The position numbers and the translations under genes were made by a program. A stretch of DNA of 64,000 bases from Owenia fusiformis (lineage: Eukaryota > Annelida > Polychaeta > Sabellida > Oweniidae). Below are positions 11,630 through 22,178 of this stretch, piece after piece. Below the pieces are notes generated by a model that worked only from the letters and a program-made list of their open reading frames with translations, ran no database searches and was not told the DNA's origin. The DNA is taken from contig CAIIXF020000010.1 in assembly GCA_903813345.2 (NCBI GenBank), forward strand, positions 15,127,181 to 15,191,180, in the 5' to 3' direction. The stretch's first letter is position 1; every line of letters begins with the position of its first letter.

Positions 11630-13382
11630 GTAAGATGTTTAATATAATTGTAACAAATGTATATTTCTAATGTTATTTCATGACTAATCAGCCTTTAACA
11701 GCTGTAGCGTAGCCAGGATGAGGCAGACGAAGCACTTGCCTTGTCACTTTTTCAACATCCTTTGAGAAATATTTATTATTCTAAATGATGGAAATGTTTC
11801 TTACAAGATGGCTTACTTATGCTTTTGCAAATTTGAAAAACATATCGAGAAAAAGGAATGAAATGAAGCTAAATTTACAAATGTTAAAATGTCACTCCAC
11901 TCCAAATATGAGCCCATTTTTACCCTGGTGCATATCAAAAGCTTCCTTTAACATCACATCTTTGGAATTCTAAACCTATCAAAATAAAAATTCCTTACAA
12001 AGGGTAAAATAATATCTAAAAAGTATAGAACAAGTCATTATATAATGCAAGCAAGGATCATACATGTTTTATAGGGTGTAATTTAAATGAACAAAGGTAT
12101 TTGGCAAAGAATGACCTAAACATCCCTGATGGTTTACCAAAGTGTGACTTCTATCAATGTGTTAACACCTACTATGTAGAGACAAGTTGCTCAACTGGAA
12201 CAGCTATCAGCAGAAGGGCTTTGAAAAAAGCTCGTAAGAAAATCGCACAAAATGTGAACCCATGTGTCTCGGTTAAGGAGGGTTGTACAGGATCTATACG
12301 CACAACTGCAGGTGTTGGTAGGACATCAATTAGTTATTATAGATTGTTCTAAAGCTGGAAATAAGGTAGATTTTGGACTCATTGAGTTATAGCCTTGAAA
12401 AAGCAGCCAATGTTTCCCTATCTTAAATATCAGATAGTTTCAGAGTTTCATCAAAATCACCATATAATTTTTTTTTGGAATCGTATGATTTAACACATTC
12501 AAATATTTTTTTAGAACCATCCAAACTCATCACCAGACGTCCAGCTCAATTCTGTGGAGTGGATTTATTTTGGGTGATTGACATGAGCTGCTCCATAAAA
12601 GACATAAACAAACAAACCATAGTAGAGTTTGTGATGGATGTTGTCAATGGATTTCAGATCAGTGCTGTTCATATGAAGACAGGTGGAGTTACATATGGTG
12701 CTACAGTGTATAATATACAGCGATTAAGAAAGGGGAGAAATCGTGCAATAACGTTAAAAAACTTTGAAAATATGGTCACAATCCCGGCAAGGTGTCAAAC
12801 CGCAACAGATGAAGCATTAGCACAAATAAAGGAAGATTATTTAACTGAGGCAAATGGCAACCGGCCTGAATTCCCGGATGTAATGATTGTCATTACAGAT
12901 GGTAACACCTTCCATGGGAAAAGAGAAGATAATGCAGCATTCTCTAAAAAAACTGTACAAACAGCTACAGAGATCCGTAAAATGGGCGTTACCACATATG
13001 TAATTGGACTACCATCAGGGAGGAGAGATAAGATCACTGAAGATAGCTATAAGGAGTGGTTGGGCATAGCAGGAGAAGAAAGAAACATATTCCTGATGGC
13101 CAACTTTGCACAGCTCAAAGAGGAAGTACTTGACCTATCAAGTAAAGCTTGTGTTGGGTAAGAGACTGAATTTTAGGAACAGCATGTTTAAGAATGTAAA
13201 ACTTCTTTTGCATAATTCATCTTAAATTTTGGCAAATTTACAAATAAGTGAAGTTTGGAAAATAAAAATGGTGCCAAATTAATATGTGCCAATTTAATCA
13301 AAATGATATGTGCCAATTTAATAAGTACCATTTCATAATGAATGAAAATATCCTTACCGATGCTTTCATTTTCAGGAAGTGA
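11509..13382 (+). CDS. Secreted chitin-binding-like + vWA protein, copy B (complete model)
   Basis: Exons: 11509-11629 (signal peptide, ATG 11509, second Met at 11515), 12075-12311 or 12317 (six-Cys module), 12515-13157 (vWA), 13376-13382 (last codons and TGA). Intron phases 1, 1, 2 agree throughout. The predicted protein is about 335 residues. The Cys module has C-x3-C in 'CDFYQC', nine residues to C4, 24 to C5 and six to C6, resembling a chitin-binding type-2 fold with altered spacing. The vWA domain has MIDAS residues DMSCS and an ITDG strand. The last intron and stop are the least certain part. Expected secreted, metal-dependent, matrix-type adhesion protein, similar in layout to mollusc shell-matrix Pif/BMSP proteins by inference. 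It is a close paralogue of copy A; the vWA exons are highly similar. Confidence 0.8.
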
Positions 13383-13587
13383 TCTTCTGGCAGTGAAGGA
13401 AGACAAAGATGACAGAATATTGACTTTTTATAATATGTTTAATGCACTAACTTGTAATATGTTAATAGAACAATTGAATGCAGTAAATCTTATAAATCTT
13501 TTCAATTCATGCTTGTTTATTTATTTTTGATTAAACTCTTGCCCATCTAAACAAAGCTACAACTTCCCAAACTACATGTATAATCTA

Positions 13588-13625
13588 TACAGGGTGTCTC
13601 AAAAAAGGAAAACGGGATTTAATTA
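13588..13625. repeat. Mariner-like terminal repeat remnant
   Basis: TA followed by CAGGGTGTCTCAAAAAAG is typical of Tc1/mariner-type MITE ends, and resembles the ends at 53331-53961. No clear partner end was found nearby, so this is probably a truncated copy. Confidence 0.4.
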
Positions 13626-13739
13626 CTAATTTCTCAAATATGAATAATAATAGGAAAATTTCACAGCTACCATCTGATATGTTATATATATATCTTATTG
13701 ACTCTTTAGATGTCATATCATGACATATTAGTCACTAAG

Positions 13740-13993
13740 GTAGAGCAGTTCTTCCCATTGTCGAGTTGAAGAACTGGTATCTTTATCCTGGCTAGAACCA
13801 TAGACAATGCTAGCCAGCGCCAGCCTTTTATCAAGTTAGCAGCACTCTAGTAATCGCTGGTATAGGTCAGCAGTCATAGGTCAAAGACAAATCACAAGAA
13901 GTGCTCTGACCTGGGTTTGAACCCAAGACCTGAAGCCAGACTTCCTGCTTTCAGACCAATGCCTTAACCACTAGGCCAACCCGGCGACCACGT
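13740..13993 (-). mobile_element. tRNA-derived SINE
   Basis: Read on the minus strand from about 13993, the head looks like a tRNA: A-box-like TGGCCTAGTGGTTAAGGC and B-box GGTTCAAACCC, about 60 bp apart, beginning near GGTCGCCGGGTTGG. It lacks the 3' half fold and discriminator of a working tRNA and runs on into a unique body toward 13740. SINEs with such heads are transcribed by RNA polymerase III and moved by LINE enzymes. The 3' boundary is uncertain. Confidence 0.75.
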
Positions 13994-15342
13994 TATAATG
14001 TCCTCTTTCTTATGATGCCAAAGTTTCCTATTTTCCTTCATGGATGACTGAGCTCTAAGGGATTTAATTGACCATATCAGAAATGGGTTTATGCCACTTT
14101 TTCTTTCATGAATAACTGAACAATGAGGGATTAAAATGGCTATACCTCAAGGATATGGCTATGACCAAGAGATGTTGATGATCTAAGTGCCAGGGTTGTT
14201 ACAGCAGTGTTGCTGCGCTCCCTCGGTCAATATCATATTACCCTTCGGTCAATATCATATTGTCCCTCGGAATAAAACCCATATTCAATCCCTCTCATTA
14301 AATAACCTATTTGTCTTATATGCTAACTTTAAATTTGGGCTATGACCCTCATTCAAAGTCTTATACAAGAAGATCCTCATGGTTATAATCATCTATAATT
14401 CATTTACCCTTGGGTTTAAATCCTTGAATAATGACATATTAAGTTCATTTACTTATACAGTAGCAAATTACACAATGATGTAAGCAGACTATCAATTTAT
14501 ATCATCTAATATAAATGTATTGATGATTCTGGGTCATCAATCAATCATCATTTATTAGGTTAATATGAATAATACAATTAGACTTAAATTAAACAAATAA
14601 AAATAAATTTACATAGGATTGATTTATAGCGCTATCTTGATATGACTGTGTGTAATATAAAAACAACAATATCAAACAAGATTCTACATTGGACTCTTGA
14701 AAATTCACCATAAATATCATTTTTCAAAGTGGATATATAGAAAAGGGAAAACATGGTCACAATGACACACATATATTTTATATTTAATTTTATATTTAAG
14801 TTATATTTAAGTTATATTTATAACAGTGTTAACCAAATGTCGCTTTTTAGAAACATTGTGCCTTTTTAATATATATTTTACACACATTTACCACATTAGT
14901 GGAATATCAAAAGAATTATTATTAAAAGAAAGTCAATCAAGGTTTCAGTGCTAAATTAAGAGACTGGATACATTCAACCCTCTATGAAAATATTGGTTAA
15001 AAAATAGATGAATGTTTACCCAGCCAGCATTATCATCCCATTTGCTTACAATTCCAAACAGCAAAGACATAATATTGCACCCCTATAGTGCAATAAAAAC
15101 ATATGTACAACAAAAGTATCTGAATTTTTGTGATATAATCATGGCTACCAACCAGACCTCATGGTACTGTGACTGTGAGCTTTCTTGGCAGTATCATGGC
15201 TAAGGCACGGGGCTATATGTATTAGCGGACTCATCGGTATGTTCAGCTTAACATGGATCCTCAAATGTTTATGGTATGTTGAGGTCTGGTTAATACTCAT
15301 TTCAAAATTTTTTGCCAGTTAACCAGAGACTGAGACCTATCT
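13994..15342. other. Non-coding, AT-rich intergenic sequence
   Basis: No gene is visible. Minor features are a short direct repeat 'ctcggtcaatatcatatt' near 14222-14270, and a few 'ttatatttaag' steps near 14785-14825. Confidence 0.5.
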
Positions 15343-15662
15343 GCAAGGCCTGTCATGGGCATGGTAATGTTAAAGCCTGATATGACTGTGACAATGCTAT
15401 ATTATATTGCAAGGCCTGTCATGAGCATGGTAATGTTAAAACCTGATATGACTGTGACAATGCTATATTATATTGCAAGGCCTGTCATGAGCGTGGTAAT
15501 GTTAAAGCCTGATATGACTGTGACAATGCTATATTATATTGCAAGGCCTGTCATGAGCGTGGTAATGTTAAAGCCTGATATGACTGTGACAATGCTATAT
15601 TGTATTGCAAGGCCTGTCATGAGCGTGTTAATATTAAAGCCTGATAAGACCGTGACATTGGT
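15343..15662. repeat. 66-bp minisatellite, about five copies
   Basis: The word GCAAGGCCTGTCATG recurs at 15343, 15409, 15475, 15541 and 15607, an exact 66-bp period. The unit is a multiple of three, so a frame stays open for 145 codons (15355-15792). The repeat peptide, ARPVMSMVMLKPDMTVTMLY plus two residues, has no protein-like character, so I treat it as non-coding. Confidence 0.9.
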
Positions 15663-15765
15663 TGCAAGGCCTGTCAACCATTGTCACGGTCATAACATTA
15701 CCACAGTCATGACAAGCCTTGCAATCATTATCACGGTCATATCAGGCTTAAACATTACCACGGTC
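15663..15765. repeat. Inverted copies of the 66-bp minisatellite unit
   Basis: Right after the array, reversed segments appear: 'ccattgtcacggtcataacattaccacagtcatgacaagccttgc' and then 'attatcacggtcatatcaggcttaaacattacca' are reverse complements of the unit. The array can therefore fold back on itself. Confidence 0.7.
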
Positions 15766-16570
15766 AATTTTACATTTTGTACACTCTTATGAACTGATGT
15801 ATACAATACATCCATAAATGTGGGGTTGATTTTTCCATAGATGCCGGCATGGGCTTTAAAGAGAAGGGTATGTGTGCACATTTTCATGACTGTTGCATGG
15901 CTACTCCTTGAAACTTTCAAAAATTAGCCTCATTTCACGGTCTTCATGCTAGCTTTGGAGACCCATGCACCTCCAATTCATAGTTATGAAAAATACGTTT
16001 AAATGTGAAGTTTTCTTTGACATGTTTCTTTAGTTAGGAAATGCATTCACATACAGTATAAGGAAAACAGATTTTTCACAAAATCTTGTGACTTATTGTA
16101 CCTTACTACTTAATTGAATATCCCAGATGCGAGTAGAAATAATCTTGATTTACGTCATTAAAAATTCACAATTCAGTCAAACTGATGTCATATTTGGAAT
16201 CTACGTGTAAAATTACATTTAGAAATGTGGTTTTGAAAAGAGTTAATCAACTTTGAAAATTTAATTTTCTTTGAAAGTGTGACTTCTAGGTCGGGGAGAT
16301 TCCCCATAGACCCCATGTTGTAAAACCACAAAAAGTGAAATATCTTTTTTTGTGTTGGGTAGATAATTTTTTTTTTTACTGGACATATTTTAATTTGTAT
16401 AACTATCAGATACATGAAGGTACTATGAAAAGTGAACCACTAAAACCACTAAAACTGATGCATATTCAAGTTTAAGGGAATTTTGTTATACCCTGCCATG
16501 TTAATTCACCAAATCAGCCACCTGGTAGCGAAACTGGTAACTACCTACTCGCATCTGAGTAATTGTTATA
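15766..16570. other. Non-coding intergenic sequence
   Basis: No gene or clear element is visible. The short frames here have no protein-like composition. Confidence 0.5.
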
Positions 16571-17180
16571 CAGTGCTGATATATAATAATAAAGGGTGCG
16601 TTTTCAAACTAAACAGAGTGCTCCTACCAAAATGAATTTACCTACATACCCCTGAAACTCTTATCTGATAGATAGAATGCACAAATAAAACAAAAGTTTT
16701 GCTATTATAGGTAAAAAGTTCTCTTGAAATTCCATAGTGATTTTACCTGTTAATTCTGTCCATGGTCCGCCATTTTAGCGGAAGTTACACTGAAATGCAA
16801 ACTCCATGAAACGAAACGAAATCACTAGAAAAAACATGGCACACATTGTGCGCATGTGCAGCAAAGTTTAGACCAATCAGATTATTTGATTATTTTGCGC
16901 ACATGGATTATTTGGTTCTGAGCACTTACAAGCTTACCACAATAAACAAACCTGGCAGAGAATACCCTTAGCCTACTTCATTTTGGCGAAATTTCAGCTC
17001 AAACTCGTGACAAATGCATTATACATACGCTGGTGTGAAGCCTTGGAGACACTCATTTTGGTAAATATGATTTATGGGGTATACTTTTCTGCAGTTTGTG
17101 GGAGTTTGGGACACTTAAATGTTAAAATTCAAGAAAATATGCCAATTAAACGACTGATCAATTAATATATACCAGCACTG
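16571..17180. mobile_element. TA-flanked MITE with CAGTGCTG ends
   Basis: The left end CAGTGCTGATATATAAT and the right end, reverse complement of CAGTGCTGGTATATATTAAT, form terminal inverted repeats of about 17 bp. Each is flanked by TA (16569-16570 and 17181-17182), as expected for Tc1/mariner-type insertion. No transposase is present. Internal sequence includes a patch similar to the region near 17470. Confidence 0.65.
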
Positions 17181-18166
17181 TAATGCTTATTTTTGGGAAG
17201 TGAAGTTTCCTAAATTGATAATAGTTTGCAGGAAATTTCCTGTTTTTTCCCACAGGAGGGACATAATGATCAATAGACTGAATTCTCAGGAAATTCAGTC
17301 TATTGGATATAGACTAGATCAGTAGCTCAATAAATATTCCACGTGATGAGACACCTACTCTTGTCCCAGGTTTCTTGTCTGTACAAATATCATTGTTAGA
17401 CTGACGTCACATTTCTAAATTCACGGGAGCACCCTTCAGATTTGGAGATCATCATCACCAATACACGACTGATCAATTTTACTGATCATTGGATTTACTG
17501 ATCTATGGATTTTTCAAATCATATGATGATGATTTGAAAAATCAACCCCACATTTATGGAGGTGCTGATGCATGGCCTCTTCTCTTATTTCTAACATGGA
17601 AAATCACATCAGCAAATCCACGAAACATTTGTTCATGGTCCAAAACTGGAAAATGAAAAAAAATTTATCGAAAAAAATTGTCCAGTCACAAAATGAAGAG
17701 TTAAAGCTACTTACAGGCTCGAGCATCTGTAGACGATGACATACGGCACATATGCTAAGGCAACGCAATTGATGAAGTGAAAGAACGTCATTTTGGTGTT
17801 AAAAATCGGAAATATAAAAAGAAAAATTATCGGTGCATTTTTCGGGGGCGATAATTGATGAAGAAGAGGTGACGATTTTCTTGATTCCTATTGCTTTAAT
17901 CTTTTTTAAATTTTAATCAATATTCAGTATTTTTTATTTCAAATGCATAATAAAAAGCATAAAACTGAGTAATCTATTACTTATTAATATAGATTTAGGG
18001 AGAAATGAATCAAAACAGCATTTATCGGTAGGATTATTTTCGCAGTGAATATCACCTAGCAAATCATTGTTTACTTCCGGTTTTTAATTACAGGTGTTCC
18101 ATACTTATTTATATCTGGAAGTAAGTGGTCTACAACGAATTGGAGAACTGAGATTTTAAAGAAAAC
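17181..18166. other. Intergenic sequence upstream of CFAP126
   Basis: No coding exon is visible. Small palindromes occur at about 17275-17310 (gactgaattctcaggaaattcagtc) and 17508-17545 (gatttttcaaatca...tgatttgaaaaatc). 'cttccgg' near 18073 is an ETS-type core about 95 bp before the CFAP126 start codon, and may be part of its promoter. Confidence 0.4.
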
Positions 18167-21067
18167 ATGTCTCAACATTTTAGTGCCAATCAGGTAAGAA
18201 AGATGCTCATTAAAAATATTGTATGATCAGATTATTGTCGTCATATCTTCTAAACTGCAACTGCCTAAAGAGTCTATTCTCTCATTCTCAACTTGAGTCT
18301 GACATGTTCAGCCAAAGGAAGTGGTATCAAGTCCTTTTTGGGCCTCACAGATGTGAGAGTGGGGAAGGGCAAAAAGCTCTATTAGGCCCAAAAAGGACTT
18401 CTTCAACTTCCTGTGTTCAGCTAGGCCTAACTTAGAAATGTCCTTTATATAACAAGAGGACTAATAGCTTACCAACAGAATATACACCATCTAAACCATT
18501 GGGATTAAGTACCCCCCCCCCCCCTAGTATGTATCCAACAGACTGACTAGAAGTCAGTGTGAATATATTCAGACTAAATAGGATATAGTCTAGTACCCCC
18601 CCCCCCCCCTTGGATCGGGCCACTCTCTTTTAACTGTGTCAAAATTAATTAATTAATTGATCTCAATGGTTTATATTTTCTTTCATAGGCATAATTCGGT
18701 TTGTGAGTTTGTTTTCATTATTATCAGCCTATCAACTGTTGATCAAGAACATCTTTTTTGTTTTCCAGTATGAAAAGGAATTTGATTCCAAGCGTCTTCA
18801 AAACTGGGAGGATCCTAAAATATCACAAGAACGACCACGTTCATTACAAGGCTTTACTGAAATAATTGCAAATGATAGAGGACATATTGTGTATGATCCC
18901 AAGCGATCAAAGGGCAATCCATGGGGAGATCATGTTGGAACATGGGACATGCCCATTAAAATACCTGGTAAGTAAATTTTACGTTCTATGCTATGTGCAT
19001 TATGTGCATGCTCTCTTTAATACATTAAAACAATCACAAAATAAAACTGCTGACCCAGTCCTACATCATGGGGGTAACCAGAAGGTGCGATGGGTGCAAT
19101 TGCACCCCCACCCTCACAAAAAAGGCAATTTTATCAGAGTTGAAAAAACATTTAACTTACAGGATGGTCAAAAAATGGAATATCTTTGTCATTTTAGGAA
19201 CTTACTCCCTGATATTTGACACTTTTTTACAACATTCAATTTCCTACCAACCTATCATATTTCATGACCATCAGACTGATAGTCATAATGTTACAGCACT
19301 TTGAACAACATGCTTCAGATATGGCCATCATCGTGCTCAGACAAATCTGCAGTTGTCAATGACCTGAATGCAATCCTCAGCAGGTATGGTCTGAATAACA
19401 CAGATGATCTAACTTTTGAGGTCTGTAATTGTCTTGAGGTCATTTTCATACACTCCGTCTTTGCCGTATCCCCATAGTGAGAAGTCAGGTAGGGACATTT
19501 TGGACGACGTGTACAGGTTTGCTTACAGCAGCGCAATAGTGGCTACTGGAGCATGTTCTTTAAAGTGCTGTAATATTGTGTCTATCAGTCTGATGGTCAT
19601 GCAATATAGTAGGCTGGTAGGAAATTGAATGATGTACAAATGTATAAAATATCAGGGAGTTGTTATTTTCTAAAATGAAAAAGATATGAAGAAAATAGCA
19701 GAAGGGTATCCATTTTTTGACCACCCTGTACTATAGTTTGAAATGCCTAGATTGCACCATATACAAATAGTAAATATTTTAAGATATCTGGGGGTGAATC
19801 CCTGTACCCCCCTTTTTAGGCCCCGCTTCGCTCGCAATGATGCAAACCAAAAAATCGCACCCTTTGATGATTGCTGGCTATGCCTCTATAAATCAATGAA
19901 TTTCAACAGAAATTGTTTTATCCATCCATATGCTCGAAAATTAGCAATAATGCTTAATACTGTTATATGCAAGGCTTGAATGGTTTTAACTATATATTAA
20001 AAATGTCTTCAATCATCTTTAAAGTGTTTTGCAAAGTCAAAATGTAATTGTTTGGAATTGTTTGTAATTGTTTCCATTCCAGGGCAGCGAGGAATGAATG
20101 CAACTGCACGATCCGCTGATGCCCAGAGAATACAATATGCAATCAGGCGTGAAGGTGATGAGACATTATCTGGATGGAACAAGAACATGAAACCCAAAGC
20201 ATCTGGGCAAGGAGTAAGTACAGTGATTATATCAAAGACAGATTTATAGATGAATTAACCTTTAACATTGGGGTATCTATAACAGTCTGTAACTAATTTA
20301 CTTGAAAGTCAATTTTGGTTTTAATGAGAATAAAGTAGATTTTACAAGTAATTGTTGATAAATCTTGGGCTATAAAAATCTAATCGCCAATTCCTGTTTA
20401 CTAGCTTATTATCACTGAGTGTCTGTAGTTAATTGAGCTTGAAAAGAAATTGCTAAAGCACATTGTTATTAACAGCTTGCTAGGTACACACTGTATTATT
20501 TATTACATAATAATGTAAAGAAACAAACACAGAACGAGGTAGAGATAAAGCCAAGTAACATTGTCATTAATTTGCTTTACATTTGATAGAAAATCATGAG
20601 AAACTGAGGAACTAATTGCTGATTTTCAAAAAAATCCTACCATCTTGTTTATTAACACTGCTACCCATAAAGTATACCATTATAAATGTAGCCAACATAC
20701 CACGATTCTTTCATTCACGAAAAAGGGTGAGAATTTTCGCAAAGGCCTCTTTGAATTCTAAATCTTGCTTTTTACTTTACAGAAAACTATAGCTGAAAGG
20801 GTATTAGGTATAGATGAATCAGATATGTACCATACAGACATTGATCGTATGCACCCACAAAGAACTGTACAGGAACCTATTTCTATGCCAGATAAAGGAA
20901 CACAATACACAAAAACAGATGTGCTAAAAACACCTTCTCCACAACCCGAATGTGGGCGTCAAATATCACCCCTTGGGTCACCAAGTGATGTAAAACCCAT
21001 GCAAGCACACCCAGGCCCCTCACCCCAGGAAATGATGGAACGGCAAACACCCATAAAGATGTCATAA
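18167..21067 (+). CDS. CFAP126: Protein Flattop (CFAP126), four exons
   Basis: Exons 18167-18193, 18769-18967, 20083-20213 and 20783-21067 join in phase to about 213 residues. The N-terminus, MSQHFSANQ then YEKEFDSKRLQNWEDP, and the stretch GFTEIIANDRGHI followed by NPWGDHVGTWDMP match the conserved core of Flattop. The C-terminal half is Pro/Ser/Thr-rich and poorly conserved, as in vertebrate Flattop. The protein acts at basal bodies and in the ciliary axoneme, where it is needed for basal-body positioning and is associated with doublet microtubules. All donors and acceptors are consensus. The start has a short nine-codon first exon, as expected for this family. It converges with SMG9 downstream. 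Confidence 0.93.
18512..18612. repeat. Paired poly-C tracts in CFAP126 intron 1
   Basis: Two 'tac' + poly-C runs (near 18512 and 18595) flank about 70 bp. Similar C or G runs mark other repeats in this window (8910, 25765, 25825, 52460). Probably slippage-prone ends of interspersed repeats. Confidence 0.5.
19158..19730. mobile_element. Mariner-type MITE with long inverted arms, in CFAP126 intron 2
   Basis: The ends read TACAGGATGGTCAAAAAATG and, at the right, the reverse complement ending CCACCCTGTA, so TA duplications flank the element. Inside, long arms (about 170 bp each) pair: 'cattcaatttcctaccaacc' on the left and its complement near 19610-19635. It is inserted in an older repeat rich in 'gcaccccc'. 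No transposase is visible. Confidence 0.75.
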
Positions 21068-21592
21068 TCTTAAGACATGGAGTGCATCTTTTGTCATGGA
21101 ACTATTTTAAATGAAACTACACAAGAAATGGCACAACGTTTTAGTTCAAAGTTGCCATATTCAGATAATATTCAATTAAAAAATAATAAATAAACAACTT
21201 AATTCTCAGATAGATAGAGAAAATGTTAAGGTAATCTTTTTGCGACCTTTTATAATAACAGGATATCATTATGCGTTAAGATGAAATATGAGTTTTAATA
21301 TTGACAAGATTTCAATCCATAAATAATTATTATTACAATTAGTCTAAGCCTAATGACAATGTCATGATGACTTGTAAATCACTTCCTATCTACATGGTAA
21401 TAATTGTTCTTTTTCTTAATCCAGACAGTCAATAAATTACAAACTACATTGTAAGTCTGTATATTTCCAAGCCTTTGATTGATTTAATGATTTTTGGGTA
21501 TCATATATTCCAGATGTTTATAAGACACACCCTGTATGTTGCGAACGGAACTGTATGTATAAAAATTGTATATATTAACTACATTCAGTGTA

Positions 21593-21598
21593 AATAAA
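21593..21598 (+). terminator. Polyadenylation signal, probable CFAP126 3' end
   Basis: AATAAA about 530 bp after the CFAP126 stop, followed by a GT-rich stretch (ggttttgttgtat). An earlier AATAAA near 21186-21192 could also be used. Confidence 0.5.
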
Positions 21599-21640
21599 GT
21601 ATGAAAATATAAAAATAGGTTTTGTTGTATATATCACTAT

Positions 21641-21646
21641 TTTATT
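21641..21646 (-). terminator. Polyadenylation signal, possible SMG9 3' end
   Basis: TTTATT on the plus strand reads AATAAA on the minus strand, about 535 bp past the SMG9 stop. If both signals are used, the CFAP126 and SMG9 transcripts end within about 50 bp of each other, tail to tail. Confidence 0.4.
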
Positions 21647-22178
21647 GATAACTGTAGAATAAATGGGAATATTATCTTTAATTTGAATAATCATAAGACA
21701 TAAATACCAGATGGAAGTCAGTTAAAGAAAATATGGCATCATGTATGAAGTTCATTGGACACATGGATGGGGAGCTGAACTCCTATATCTTCTATGATAC
21801 AGTTTCCAGTCACATAACATTGCACTAGGCAGATAACGCAATTCTGGTCAATGGTAGGTGTTAATCATCTACTCCAAAAATACAATTCCAATTCTGTTCA
21901 TCCAAAACCAATTATATAAACACGATGCTGTTCATTTGCCAAAATGTTCAATGTTTTTTTGTGTTGGATCCTAGTGTTTGCATCTATTAGTTTCACTAGT
22001 ATCGAAAACCTAGACAGTCTTGTGTTCTGCAATGAGAACACAAATCCATGTACTGTGCGAGTAAGATTTTGATTTCCTAGCAAGTCCATGGTGTCATCTC
22101 ATCACTTTGTGTTGTCATGGGCACTGATCAATGAGTCACCACACTTATGAACCACCACATATAGAAGACACTCCAGCA

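Noticed and set aside
13914-13993. Possible functional tRNA gene (minus)
   Set aside because: A-box and B-box are present, but the acceptor stem and 3' half do not pair, and the unit runs into a longer body, so it is a SINE head.
15355-15792. 145-codon open frame with 22-residue repeats
   Set aside because: It is a direct translation of a 66-bp minisatellite. There is no signal peptide, domain or plausible splice partner, and the frame runs into the inverted units.
18432-18623. Open frame across paired poly-C tracts
   Set aside because: Gly-rich translation of homopolymers within a CFAP126 intron.
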